Source: Planctomycetales bacterium (GTDB lineage Bacteria; Planctomycetota; Planctomycetia; Pirellulales; Pirellulaceae). Taken from it: a stretch of DNA of 34,831 nt. The translations under genes and the position numbers were made by a program. Under the pieces are notes generated by a model, which did not search any database, had not been told where the DNA came from, and saw only the letters and a program-made list of their open reading frames with translations. The stretch spans positions 1 through 34,831 of the forward strand of contig JAGQPR010000023.1 of assembly GCA_020426625.1 (NCBI GenBank), written 5' to 3'. This document shows, piece after piece, positions 24,782 through 34,231 of this stretch. The stretch's first letter is position 1. Each line of letters begins with the position of its first letter.

Positions 24782-26089
24782 ATGCGAAATTGGAATTGCG
24801 TACTGTTAATGGTGTTCTCGGTGATTGCCAAACACGCTGTCGGGCAGCTCGAGTACGAAAAGGCGCCGATTCATTATGCTTCGGCAGAGTCGCATGATCC
24901 GGTAGCCAAACTCATCAAGAGGATTCAGCAAGGGCAAGTGACCTTGGCCTACTCAGCTGAGCATGGGTGGTTGCCCAGCTTGTTGGAAACACTCGACGTG
25001 CCTGTGGAATCACAAACGCTGGTTTTTTCCAAGACGTCGTTGCAGCTGCACAAGATCAGTCCACGAACGCCGCGGGCATTGTATTTCAACGATGATGTCT
25101 ACGTGGGCTGGTGCCAGCGTGGGGACGTCATTGAAATCGCAGCTACCGACCCTCAGCTTGGCGCCGTTTTCTATACGTTGTCGCAGCATGCGGACGAGCC
25201 TGAGATCACCCGAGATCGCGGGCAATGTTTGACCTGCCATGCCACCCACCGCACGCAGGGAGTGCCTGGTTACCTGGTGCGCAGCATCTATCCAGACAAC
25301 AACGGACGCCCGCGAACGGGCACGCGAACGTATGTCACTGACCATACGACGAGTTTCGAGAACCGCTTCGGCGGTTGGTATGTGACGGGAAAGCATGGCG
25401 CTATCCAACACATGGGGAATGCAATCGCACAGGACAGTACCCGTCCCGAGTGGCTGGACCGCGACGTCGGTGCCAATCGCAGCGATCTCCATGAGCTGTG
25501 CGACACGTCCCGCTACTTAAGGCCAGACAGCGACATTGTCGCATTGATGGTATTGGAGCATCAATCACAAATGCACAATTTGATCGCCAGGGCAAGTCTG
25601 GAAACGCGAATCGCCCGCTTTCAGGACGAGGGTATCAACGAGGTGCTGGGACGTCCTAAGGACACGATCAGCCCGTCGACAGGTCGAAGAATGGACGCAG
25701 CGGCTGAGGAGCTGGTCAAATACATGCTTTTTGCCAATGAAGCAGAGTTGCAATCGCCGATACGCAGTGCGAGCCCATTTGTTGAATCGTTTCAAGATTC
25801 GACCCATTCCGCAGTGAAGTTGGACAGTCAGGGGAGGAGCCTCAGGCAGTTTGACCTGACCAAACGCATGTTCAAATATCCGTGCAGCTATTTGATTTAT
25901 TCCCCGGCTTTTGACGGATTGCCTATACTTGTCAAACAGCGGGTGCAAACTCGCTTGCGTGAAATTCTGTACGCGGATGAAGCGGTCGAAGGCTTCGAAC
26001 ATTTAACTGCGTCAGATCGCAGGGCCATTGTTGAGATACTCGCCGATACGAAGCCGGGCTTTCTGATTGAACAACAGCATGAAAAGTGA
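24782..26089 (+). CDS. Exported single-CxxCH haem protein, uncharacterised
   Basis: The second ATG of the open frame (24782) is preferred: AAGGGA at 24769-24774 sits seven bases before it and the reading opens with a signal peptide (MRNWNCVLLMVFSVIAKHAVGQ). It gives 435 residues. One c-type haem motif CLTCH lies at 149-153 in the context ITRDRGQCLTCHATHRTQGVPG, and a long, mostly helical C-terminal part follows (for example ASLETRIARFQDEG and VQTRLREILYADEA). A possible haem distal or interaction region is YVTGKHGAIQHMGN near 205. I recall similar proteins only as unnamed planctomycete/verrucomicrobial sequences. A periplasmic electron-transfer or haem-enzyme role is inferred. The next gene starts inside its last codons. 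Confidence 0.75.
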   Translation: MRNWNCVLLMVFSVIAKHAVGQLEYEKAPIHYASAESHDPVAKLIKRIQQGQVTLAYSAEHGWLPSLLETLDVPVESQTLVFSKTSLQLHKISPRTPRALYFNDDVYVGWCQRGDVIEIAATDPQLGAVFYTLSQHADEPEITRDRGQCLTCHATHRTQGVPGYLVRSIYPDNNGRPRTGTRTYVTDHTTSFENRFGGWYVTGKHGAIQHMGNAIAQDSTRPEWLDRDVGANRSDLHELCDTSRYLRPDSDIVALMVLEHQSQMHNLIARASLETRIARFQDEGINEVLGRPKDTISPSTGRRMDAAAEELVKYMLFANEAELQSPIRSASPFVESFQDSTHSAVKLDSQGRSLRQFDLTKRMFKYPCSYLIYSPAFDGLPILVKQRVQTRLREILYADEAVEGFEHLTASDRRAIVEILADTKPGFLIEQQHEK

Positions 26090-26603
26090 TCTGATCATTG
26101 TTTTTACTTGCCCCGATCGTCCGGGGGTTGTCGAGCATTTGACTAGTGTAGTCGTCAAGCATGGCGGAAACTGGGAAGAGAGTCGACTAGCCAGGCTGTG
26201 TGGTGACTTTGCTGGCATCGCCCGCGTGAGTGCGGCTGATGCCAACGTGGAGCAGTTAAGCCAAGAGCTAAAATCGCTGGCTTGGCCCGGGTTAACACTG
26301 CATGTTAAGTCGGCTGAAACTCAGGCGCATGTGCCCTGTGCGATGGCCAAGCTGCAATGCGCTGGCGCAGATCACGAGGGTATTGTCAGCCGCATTACTG
26401 CGTTTCTGGCCAAGCAGAAGATCAATGTGGAAGAGTTGTCGACTGCGGTGGTCCCAGCGCCAACGACTGGTACGCCCGTTTTTCAGATGTCATGCCTGGT
26501 CGGCTTGCCAGAGTCAATTGAGTATGCGGAGATGGTCGAATCGCTACGGGAATTGGGAAGAGAGTTGGCGGTGGATTTGACGCTGGACGGTCAGGCGCTT
26601 TAG
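26079..26603 (+). CDS. GcvR-like protein with two ACT domains
   Basis: From the ATG at 26079 the protein has 174 residues with two ACT domains: the first begins D-L-I-I-V-F-T-C-P-D-R-P-G-V-V-E-H-L (3-20), the second near 88-105 (AKLQCAGADHEGIVSRITAFLAKQKINVEEL). This is the architecture of GcvR, the glycine cleavage repressor accessory protein, and of related amino-acid-sensing regulators; ligand and partner cannot be told. A TTG at 26067 is an alternative start. The start lies within the last codons of the haem-protein gene (11-base overlap), which suggests translational coupling to a gene of quite different kind. No gcv genes are in the window. Confidence 0.82.
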   Translation: MKSDLIIVFTCPDRPGVVEHLTSVVVKHGGNWEESRLARLCGDFAGIARVSAADANVEQLSQELKSLAWPGLTLHVKSAETQAHVPCAMAKLQCAGADHEGIVSRITAFLAKQKINVEELSTAVVPAPTTGTPVFQMSCLVGLPESIEYAEMVESLRELGRELAVDLTLDGQAL

Positions 26604-26624
26604 TGGCAATTCAGGTCATTGCCA
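26604..26624. terminator. Bidirectional hairpin between convergent genes
   Basis: TGGCAAT (26604-26610) pairs perfectly with ATTGCCA (26618-26624) around a seven-base loop. It starts directly after the stop of the ACT-domain gene and reaches into the last codons of the convergent scpB. A symmetric hairpin here could end transcription from both sides. No long T run follows on either strand, so efficiency is uncertain. Confidence 0.45.
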
Positions 26625-27332
26625 ATCCTCAGCCTGTGGCAGATCTTCGATCGACGCCAAACCCGTCAATTGCATGAGTCGTTCTGTCGGATAGTAATGG
26701 GGCTGCAGTTTCTTACCCACTAGTTCCCTTCGCATTTCGATCAATTCCCGCCTGACCAGTTGATTGAGGACTCCGCCGCTCGGCTGCCCTCTCTGCTCTT
26801 CTAAACGTTCTCGTGTAAGTCCAGGTTGGTAGGCGACTAGAGCCAAGCAGTCGATGGCGGCTTGATTAAGCCGGACGTCGCGTGATTGCCCGTAGAATCG
26901 CTCGCGTACGTGCTCTACTTGGGGTGCCAGATCTAATTTGTAACCCGCAGGAAGCTGGACGATTCTTATTGCGCGGCCAGTATCTTCGTAGCAGGCATTC
27001 AAGGCGTCGACCAGTGTGCATACCTCCGACTCAGAGACGCCACGCATCAAGGCCGCAATGTCCTTGGCCGCGATCGGAGAGCTGTCCTGGCGGCCTACGA
27101 AAAGTATTGCCTCGATGATCGATGATGGCGTGACGGTCTGACTGTCTTCGATATTATCCGCATCGTCGTCAGGCAAAGAACCAATGGGCGGAGTGTTCTC
27201 TGGAGATTGGGCAACACCGGATGGGCTGGGCCGCTCAGGCAGCCGCATAACGCTGGCGTAGCTCTGGCTCAATTCCTCCAGCGATAGTCCTTCTTGCTCG
27301 AAGTCTTCGTCTTCGTTGTTGGTATCATCCAT
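26616..27332 (-). CDS. scpB: Segregation and condensation protein B
   Basis: The 238-residue protein has an acidic, low-complexity N-terminal extension (1-65) and then the ScpB core. The core opens SSIIEAILFVGRQDSSPI (72-88) and contains LNQAAIDCLALVAYQPGLTRERLEEQRG (about 158-185), the conserved region of the second winged-helix domain. ScpB works with ScpA and SMC in the condensin complex that compacts and separates chromosomes. The partner scpA is not next to it. It lies 71 bases downstream of nusB on the same strand and its 3' end overlaps a hairpin shared with the convergent gene. Confidence 0.92.
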   Translation of the reverse strand: MDDTNNEDEDFEQEGLSLEELSQSYASVMRLPERPSPSGVAQSPENTPPIGSLPDDDADNIEDSQTVTPSSIIEAILFVGRQDSSPIAAKDIAALMRGVSESEVCTLVDALNACYEDTGRAIRIVQLPAGYKLDLAPQVEHVRERFYGQSRDVRLNQAAIDCLALVAYQPGLTRERLEEQRGQPSGGVLNQLVRRELIEMRRELVGKKLQPHYYPTERLMQLTGLASIEDLPQAEDWQ

Positions 27333-27403
27333 GAGGCACCACCTTTTAATCGGTGCAGTAACTCTTGATCGATCAGGAGGGAATTTGACCGATCACCCTG
27401 CAT

Positions 27404-27874
27404 TCAGCTTGGCGTACAGCCCACTGCTGACGGCTGGTCATCGGCACTTTCAGAAGTTTGACTGTGCCATTGTTCTTGTTCTCTCAGGATACGATCCAAA
27501 ACGCCATTGACGAAATGTCCAGAGTTCTGAGAACCGTAACGCCGCGCGATTTCGATGGCCTCATTGATCACGATGCGTCCGGGAGTTTCCGTATGCATGA
27601 TTTCGTAAGCCGCCATGCGAAGTACATTTCTGTCGATTGCCGCCATGCGTCGCAGCGACCAATTCTGCGCCCTCTTTGAGATTGATTTGTCGAGCGCTTC
27701 ACGAGAGCTGAGGATCTTATTAACCAACTCTCGTGCGAAAGCAATCAGCGGGCGATTGCCGTGCAATCGCGATACCAAGAATCGATCAGCCACCTCCCGG
27801 TCTTGAGTTGGATTCAAGTCGTCTTCATAAAGCAGCTGGAGTACAATTTCACGGGCTCGTCGACGCGTAGTCAT
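27404..27874 (-). CDS. nusB: Transcription antitermination protein NusB
   Basis: The 156-residue protein carries the NusB core: RRRAREIVLQLLYEDD at 4-19, the central W-S-L-R-R-M-A-A-I-D-R-N-V-L-R-M-A-A-Y-E segment, and I-V-I-N-E-A-I-E-I-A-R-R-Y-G followed by FVNGVLDRI. NusB binds boxA RNA with NusE (ribosomal S10) and promotes antitermination in rRNA operons. The length is normal for the family; the last 15 residues after the core are a Ser-rich tail. It is followed by scpB on the same strand, so both may be co-transcribed. The start is placed at MTTRRRARE, as in most homologues. Confidence 0.95.
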   Translation of the reverse strand: MTTRRRAREIVLQLLYEDDLNPTQDREVADRFLVSRLHGNRPLIAFARELVNKILSSREALDKSISKRAQNWSLRRMAAIDRNVLRMAAYEIMHTETPGRIVINEAIEIARRYGSQNSGHFVNGVLDRILREQEQWHSQTSESADDQPSAVGCTPS

Positions 27875-28113
27875 TGGCGGAATTACGACTCGATTGAGAA
27901 TGCAGGGCTTGTTGAAAACTCAGAACAACGTTCTGGCCTCTATAGTAGCTAATTCAGTTCATTCGTCCAGTTCTATCGTTGGCACCACGAATTCTACTCG
28001 AAATCCTCGTCCTAACTGTTGCCGCTATCTGGCAGCCACTAGAGAATATGTGCGTTGTCGCTCAGGGATCGCGCGGTTGTTTCCCAGCAAAGAACCAAGT
28101 CAATATCGTAATA

Positions 28114-29994
28114 ATGGAACATAAGTGTATGCCAAAATCCCAGCCAGGTCTTAGCAAATGCTCGCGTTGGATTCCTTGGTCGCTGTTGCTGCTTGTTTTG
28201 CCTTACGGTTGGCTCCATGCAGCGGATATTACAGCTGCTACGCTAGACCGTCTACAAGCGGATTTGACCTTTATTGCCTCTGACGAATTGGAGGGGCGCA
28301 ACAGCGGTAGTCCGGGAATTCGTAAAGCGGCTGAGTTTATTCATGAGAGATTCAGGACTCTTGGGCTGCAGACGGACGCTTTCAACGGAACGCCTTTTCA
28401 GGACTTTTCGATACCTGGCGAAGCTCAGGTTGGTCCGGCGGAAAGAAATGCCCTAGTTTTTGGCGGGATTGAATTCATTAACCCACCTGCGTTTGGTGAC
28501 AATTACACTCCGGTGTCACTTGGCAACAACGGCTCTTTTGCTGGCCCGGTCGTTTTCGTTGGTTACGGAATCACGGCTCCCGAGCTGGGTTACGATGACT
28601 ATGAGGGGTTGGATGTAACTGGCAAGGTTGTTGTAGTTTTGCGAAAAGAGCCCGGACAAGGCAATGCGAACAGCAAGTTTGGCGGCTCCGGTCGTTCGCG
28701 ACATGCATTTTTCTCTACGAAAGAAAGCAACGCAGCTCTGCACAAAGCGGCCGCGCTGATCCTGGTGAATGACAGCGCCACGGTCGATAACTCTGGCAAT
28801 GACCAGCTGCCCGGCGTTGCGGGAGCTGGCCAAGGCCAAGCTGGGGAACAAATCCCGACGTTTTACTGCTCTCGTTCACTCATTTCGCCCGTAATTCAAG
28901 CTGGTACAGGTAGTACGCTGAAGGACCTGGAGCAGGCGATTGATAGCGAATTACGGCCCATGTCCAAGGAATTGGGCGGGATCGTGGCCCACGGTGAATG
29001 CTTCATTGAACAAATAGTAACGCCTGTAAGAAATGTGGTAGGCTTCTTGCCAGGCCGCGGCGAATTGGCAAACGAATTTGTGGTTGTTGGCGCTCACTAC
29101 GATCACGTCGGTATGGGAGGAGGATCTGGCTCGCTGGCTGCGGGGACGATCGCCGTACACAACGGCGCAGACGACAACGGGTCCGGGACAGTAGCGATGT
29201 TGGAAATCGCACGTCGGATGTCCGCTGACGAATCGAATTCTCGTCGATCCTTGATATTCATCGCCTTCACTGGAGAAGAAAAGGGCTTGCTTGGCAGCAA
29301 GCACTACGTGCGCAATCCCCGCTGGCCGCTAGAAAATACCGTCGCTATGTTGAATCTGGACATGGTAGGTCGACTAAGGGATGATAGCCTGACCGTGTAT
29401 GGGACTGGTACGGCTGAGAATTTTCGATCAATGCTGCGGGAGGCCAACGCGAGTATCGGTTTTGAAATCAGCGAGCAGCCTGAGGGGTTCGGCCCCAGTG
29501 ACCACAGCAGTTTCTACGGAGAGTCGGTGCCCGTCTTGCACTTCTTTACCGGATTGCACAACGAATACCATCGTCCAAATGATGACGTAGAACTAGTGAA
29601 CTTCGAAGGCTTGTCTCGCATCGTGACATTGGTCACGGATCTGACAGCGCGGATTGCCACGGATGTTGCTCGTCCGAAATTCTTAAAAGTGGAAGGCGTG
29701 GCGAGAATCAATGGTCGTGGGAATCGCCGTCCCCGTCGACGAGCAGTCATGGGAGTTGAACTAGCCCAGGAAGAAAGAGGTGTTAGTGTTGTTTCGCTTA
29801 CTTTGGGGGCAGCGGCTGATCAGGCCGGGATAAAGTTAGGCGATGTAATTTTCAAAGTCGAGGACAGTGACATTTTGGATATAGTCTCACTCCAATCTAT
29901 GTTGGCTTCGAAACGACCCGGTGACTCTGTTCGTGTGACCGTTCGCCGTGAAAATGAGATTTTGGAATTCGACGTGCTGCTCGGATCGGGTTAG
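28114..29994 (+). CDS. Exported M28 aminopeptidase with PDZ domain
   Basis: The chosen ATG gives 626 residues with a signal peptide after a short basic leader (hydrophobic LLLLVLPYGWLHA near 24-37); the frame is open from 27979, and an ATG at 28129 is also possible. The zinc peptidase has the full M28 set: His328 and Asp330 (GAHYDHVG), bridging Asp353 (NGADDNGSG), catalytic Glu388 with Glu389 (TGEEKG), Asp416 (LNLDMVG) and His486 (EYHRPND). Before it lies a PA-like insert (about 140-270). A PDZ domain follows at about 545-625, with GDVIFKVEDSDI. It probably trims N-terminal residues of extracytoplasmic peptides. No clear operon partner. Confidence 0.9.
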   Translation: MEHKCMPKSQPGLSKCSRWIPWSLLLLVLPYGWLHAADITAATLDRLQADLTFIASDELEGRNSGSPGIRKAAEFIHERFRTLGLQTDAFNGTPFQDFSIPGEAQVGPAERNALVFGGIEFINPPAFGDNYTPVSLGNNGSFAGPVVFVGYGITAPELGYDDYEGLDVTGKVVVVLRKEPGQGNANSKFGGSGRSRHAFFSTKESNAALHKAAALILVNDSATVDNSGNDQLPGVAGAGQGQAGEQIPTFYCSRSLISPVIQAGTGSTLKDLEQAIDSELRPMSKELGGIVAHGECFIEQIVTPVRNVVGFLPGRGELANEFVVVGAHYDHVGMGGGSGSLAAGTIAVHNGADDNGSGTVAMLEIARRMSADESNSRRSLIFIAFTGEEKGLLGSKHYVRNPRWPLENTVAMLNLDMVGRLRDDSLTVYGTGTAENFRSMLREANASIGFEISEQPEGFGPSDHSSFYGESVPVLHFFTGLHNEYHRPNDDVELVNFEGLSRIVTLVTDLTARIATDVARPKFLKVEGVARINGRGNRRPRRRAVMGVELAQEERGVSVVSLTLGAAADQAGIKLGDVIFKVEDSDILDIVSLQSMLASKRPGDSVRVTVRRENEILEFDVLLGSG

Positions 29995-30036
29995 ACTACT
30001 TTTCATTTCTCACGCTGGTCATCGAAAGCAACTGAG

Positions 30037-33000
30037 TTGTTTGGTCACCTCTCAGAAGTGGAGTCATCCTTTCGCGACGGTTGGCGGGAGTTTGATCCAT
30101 CACAATATTCGCGTTTCCTTGACCAAGTAGAGCCCCAATACCAGCTGGAGTTGTTGGCTCGCATCGCCTGCGCCGAGCTGGAATTTCGCTTCCAGCCTCC
30201 AGCGTCTGCACGGGCCGATTGCGAGCAAGACACAGAACAGGATGAGCACGCAGAGGATGAGGGCGAGGACGCGCGGGTACAACCTTGTGTTCAGCTGTTC
30301 CTGCACCGTTTCCCAGAGTTGAAACGCGACAAGAACTTACTGATTCGCTTGCTTGTGCTGGAATACGCGCTGCGGTTGCAATACGATTCGACGCCACCAA
30401 ATCCCGAAAGCTACTTGTCTTTGGGTGGCGATGCTCGCGAGCATCTGTGTCAGTTGCTCGAATTGACTGAACTGAGAGTTCCGGCGCATGCGGAGCAACC
30501 AAATCCAATTGCGGTTGGGCAGAGCGATTCGACCGTCAAAGATCGCGACGTATCCGATTCGCTGGCCATCGGCCCCCTGCCGTTCAATCTAGGCTGCTTC
30601 CTATTGACGAGGATGATTGGCAAGGGCGGAATGGGGTACGTGTATTCCGCCATTGACCTGCGAAGCACGGCTCGGGTTGCCGTCAAGGTAATGCGAAGAG
30701 TGGATTCCTGGAGCGTCTTCCGGTTCATCGAAGAGTTCCGTTGGCTGTCGCAGTTGCAACATCCCAATTTGGTCAATTTGTACAATGCCTATGCCGAGGG
30801 AGAGTCACGCTTTTTCTCAATGGAGCTGGTCGAAGGTCAGACCATCCGCGATTGGTTCAATGACATACCCCTGGATTCGCCCTTGCGTTGGTCAAGGTTG
30901 AGAAAAGTACTCGCCCAGCTGGCATCGGCAATCCAATATTTGCACGTGAATCAGATCATCCACTGTGATGTCAAGCCGACCAATATGATGATCACGACAC
31001 GCCGCAAAGCAGTGCTATTGGATTTGGGGCTGGCCGTGCGCGCGGGTGAGACGAATCCATTTGCTGGCACATTTCAATACATGGCGCCCGAGGCACTAGC
31101 TGGTGACTTTGAATTCGCCAGTGATTGGTACAGTTTTGGGGTAATGATATTTGAGCTGGTGACGAGTAGTCTGCCGCCGATGGCAACGGAGAAGTCCGAA
31201 GGAAAGACGGAACCCGACCTGAAACTAAAAGTCGATCATCTTGAACAGCTCCTGACTGATTGTCCAGACGATCTCGCGCAACTTTGCCGCGAGTTGCTAG
31301 CCGCAGATCCGGCACAACGTCCAGATGGGGCTGCTGTCGTTTCCTTTTTGGGCGGGCAGCAAACCACGCTGTTGGACATGCGTGAGTGCTACGGGCGGCA
31401 AGGAGAGTTGAACATCCTAGATGAAGCCCTGCTGCAAGTGGCGCGAGGATGTCGGGCTTGTGTGCTCATACAGGGAGCTGCAGGTATCGGTAAGTCAACG
31501 CTCGTACGGCATTGGTTGCTAGCCGCCAACCAACCCCGTGTGTTTTCGCTGGTGCTTCGATGTTATCACCAAGATCTAACGCCGAACCGAGTATTGAATT
31601 CGCTACTCCAGGAGCTGGTGGTGCAGCTTCGCTCCGAACCAGCAGAGATTTGGAGACCTTCGCTGCAGCAACACGGTGAGCACATCCTAAAGGGCTTTCC
31701 ACAACTGGGGCATTTGCTCGAGGACTTTGATTTCGCCCGGCCGCTGTGCAACGAACGTGTCGCCAGCAGTGTTTCGCGAGGCGTTATCACACAAGCACTG
31801 GTTTCCTGGTTGTGTGATTTGAGCCAACGATTCCCTATGTTGATCGTTGTCGACGATGCCCAGTGGTCCGATGACGAAAGCCTGCGTGTGCTACGCAAGC
31901 TACTGTTGTCTGCTGAATTCTGCGGGATGGTGGCGCTGGTTGATGACGATGGAGCCTCTCTGTCCGATCAGTGGTTTGAAACCATCGAGCAGGCCCAAGA
32001 CGTCGAGTGTATTCGTATTAAACTGTCACCTCTTACGCCTGAGGATTGCGAGAGTTTGTTGGGGCGTTGGGCGGACGAATCGTCTGCGAAGATTTCCCCT
32101 GCCGCAGTTGTCGAGCTGGTCCGCTCTGCCGAAGGAAATCCGTTCCTGCTGAGAGAGCTTTCCAGGTTCTATTTCCATCGTCCGCGACATCCCGAGGCAG
32201 GCAGCGTGCTGCGAACATCGACAGACGCCCAATTGAATGTCAAACGCCGATTTGCCAACTTGCCCTACGCAGCCGAGTTGGTGTTGCAGTACTTGTCGGT
32301 CGCCGATCAGCCGCTTAGCTTTCATCAATTGCAGATGACTACGCGGTTGGCACCCCATGATCTGCAGCGGGCAATCACTCTGCTCGGATCACAGGGGTGG
32401 ATTCGTTCCAGAGCGGACGATCCCGAGGCAGAGATCGACATCTCTCATGAGAACTTTCGTCGCGCAATTCTGGTAGAGTTGCCCGAGGAACGAAAGCAGC
32501 GTCGACACTACCGTATCGCAAGCGTGTTGTCATCCAATTCGCCGCGACCTTGGGCGCGGATGGCTCAACACTATCGTGGTGCGCTTCATTTCCAACAGGC
32601 TGCAGCCTGTGCTTTGGAAGCCGCGCGAGCTGCCATCACGGCAAGCGCGCACCAGGATGCGCTTGATTTCTTGCGCGAAGCATGCCATCCCGAAGCACAG
32701 CGTTCGCCCAGAGAAAAGCGAATCGTCTACTGGCTGATCGCTGATTGCCACGCCGCCATTGGCAGCTCGCAGACCGCTGCACAAATCTACGATCAGCTGT
32801 CGGCAAGCGGGGATGATGCCCAAGAACGCTTGCTGCTGAAATGCCTGGCAGGCGAGCAGTGGATTCGGGCTGGCCAACCGAAGACAGGTGTTGAGCTGTT
32901 TCGAAAAGCTCTGGCGAGACTCGGAATCACAATTCACAAGATAGACACACTGGCACTATTTCGGCTGCGGCTGCACGCTCTCAGCCTGGCCATACGTAAG

Positions 33001-34200
33001 CCAGGCGAGCCATCGGACAACACGGAAGGTGGGCCACTATTCAGCGATGTGGAGCAGTGTCTCAATCGGGCAGCCACGCCGCTGACGTTCCTGGACAACC
33101 AGCTTGGGCCCGAAATGATCTTACGACTCGAGCGTCTGTCTCGCGGTAGGGGCGATCAAGGGGAGCGGGCTCAGTCACTGCTGCGTGCGGCGATCGTATT
33201 GTCATTTGGCAGTAAAATGTGGCGACGCAAAGCAGGTCGGCTGTTAAGGATTGGCAGAACGCTGGCGCGACGCTCGGGGAAAGAACTCGCCGTGGCCATG
33301 GGGCATTTTTGCATGTTTGTGTGGCACATCCAGCGCGGATCGTTGAGGCTTGCAGAAAGAGAGGGGATGACAGCCCTGACGCTTTATCGAATGTGTGGCC
33401 GCAATTGCCAATGGGAACAGCAATTCCTTCAGTGGGGTGTATTGGGCTGCTACTGGAGCAGCAATGAGTTGCAAAAGTTGAAGGAAGCGACGGAGCTGTT
33501 GCGCGAGAGCGCCCGTCAACGCCGCGACCCGATGTCAATTTTCTGGATGCATGTATCGGCAGCGCATTGGAGCGACTTGGTGTCAGACGATACAGTCATG
33601 GCACGACGGTCCTTAGAGACAGCCAGAAATGCGATCTCCAATCAAACGCTGCAATCACCCCGATTCTTCCTTTGGTTATCGCGGCTTTGCCAGCATCTTT
33701 ACGAAGGCGATGATCGAGCTGCTCAACAAATCTTAGTGTCCGAGTGGCGGTATTTGTCGCGTTCCGTGTTGTTGAATTCCAACCATTACCGCTGGTTGGC
33801 GCTGCACATTCGTATCTGCTGTGATTTGGTAAGTGCAAGAAACGAACCGCTCAAGGCAAGCAAATGGATGCGCGATGCGGGGTGGTGCGTGCGGCAGATG
33901 CTCAAGCTACAGGAAGATGCGTTTGTGACTTACGGTAGAGCCTTCAGTCTTGTGGTTCAAAGCCTGGCGGGAAGAATCCCCAGTTCAGAGCGCTGGGATG
34001 CGGTGATTGACCATCTGCAAGCTTTGGAGCATCGCTTGTTGGCCAATGCATTGCGGTGGCACAGAAGCATCTGGTTGTGCGACGATTCCGCAGCTGGAAC
34101 TAGTAGAGAGCAATTTACAGATCAGGGCTGCTTGCGGCCTGACAGGCTGATGAATACGATCATGCCGCTGCCTATCGCTTCAGAGCCGCGAGGCCAGTAA
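30037..34200 (+). CDS. Ser/Thr protein kinase fused to an AAA/STAND-type ATPase and helical-repeat region
   Basis: This 1387-residue protein, from a TTG start at 30037, has an N-terminal helical part (1-185). The kinase domain follows (about 190-450): Gly-rich loop GKGGMGYVY (195-203), Lys217 in VAVK, catalytic H-C-D-V-K-P-T-N (309-316) and D-L-G (329-331) in place of H-R-D and D-F-G. The Cys for Arg makes it a non-RD type. Next is an ATPase with Walker A GAAGIGKS (480-487) and Walker B LIVVDD (602-607), followed by AQWSDDES, as in PknK/MalT-like predicted ATPases. The rest (about 850-1387) is helical, TPR-like. Proteins of this plan may sense ligands or partners through the repeats. A GTG at 30058 is an alternative start. 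It is 31 bases upstream of the methyltransferase gene. Confidence 0.9.
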   Translation: MFGHLSEVESSFRDGWREFDPSQYSRFLDQVEPQYQLELLARIACAELEFRFQPPASARADCEQDTEQDEHAEDEGEDARVQPCVQLFLHRFPELKRDKNLLIRLLVLEYALRLQYDSTPPNPESYLSLGGDAREHLCQLLELTELRVPAHAEQPNPIAVGQSDSTVKDRDVSDSLAIGPLPFNLGCFLLTRMIGKGGMGYVYSAIDLRSTARVAVKVMRRVDSWSVFRFIEEFRWLSQLQHPNLVNLYNAYAEGESRFFSMELVEGQTIRDWFNDIPLDSPLRWSRLRKVLAQLASAIQYLHVNQIIHCDVKPTNMMITTRRKAVLLDLGLAVRAGETNPFAGTFQYMAPEALAGDFEFASDWYSFGVMIFELVTSSLPPMATEKSEGKTEPDLKLKVDHLEQLLTDCPDDLAQLCRELLAADPAQRPDGAAVVSFLGGQQTTLLDMRECYGRQGELNILDEALLQVARGCRACVLIQGAAGIGKSTLVRHWLLAANQPRVFSLVLRCYHQDLTPNRVLNSLLQELVVQLRSEPAEIWRPSLQQHGEHILKGFPQLGHLLEDFDFARPLCNERVASSVSRGVITQALVSWLCDLSQRFPMLIVVDDAQWSDDESLRVLRKLLLSAEFCGMVALVDDDGASLSDQWFETIEQAQDVECIRIKLSPLTPEDCESLLGRWADESSAKISPAAVVELVRSAEGNPFLLRELSRFYFHRPRHPEAGSVLRTSTDAQLNVKRRFANLPYAAELVLQYLSVADQPLSFHQLQMTTRLAPHDLQRAITLLGSQGWIRSRADDPEAEIDISHENFRRAILVELPEERKQRRHYRIASVLSSNSPRPWARMAQHYRGALHFQQAAACALEAARAAITASAHQDALDFLREACHPEAQRSPREKRIVYWLIADCHAAIGSSQTAAQIYDQLSASGDDAQERLLLKCLAGEQWIRAGQPKTGVELFRKALARLGITIHKIDTLALFRLRLHALSLAIRKPGEPSDNTEGGPLFSDVEQCLNRAATPLTFLDNQLGPEMILRLERLSRGRGDQGERAQSLLRAAIVLSFGSKMWRRKAGRLLRIGRTLARRSGKELAVAMGHFCMFVWHIQRGSLRLAEREGMTALTLYRMCGRNCQWEQQFLQWGVLGCYWSSNELQKLKEATELLRESARQRRDPMSIFWMHVSAAHWSDLVSDDTVMARRSLETARNAISNQTLQSPRFFLWLSRLCQHLYEGDDRAAQQILVSEWRYLSRSVLLNSNHYRWLALHIRICCDLVSARNEPLKASKWMRDAGWCVRQMLKLQEDAFVTYGRAFSLVVQSLAGRIPSSERWDAVIDHLQALEHRLLANALRWHRSIWLCDDSAAGTSREQFTDQGCLRPDRLMNTIMPLPIASEPRGQ

Positions 34201-34231
34201 AAACAGTTGGAGATGCTGTACGTCGCCGCCT

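Noticed and set aside
24670..24897. Plus-strand open frame of 75 codons
   Set aside because: It overlaps the start of the haem-protein gene in another frame; the latter has a ribosome binding site and a signal peptide.
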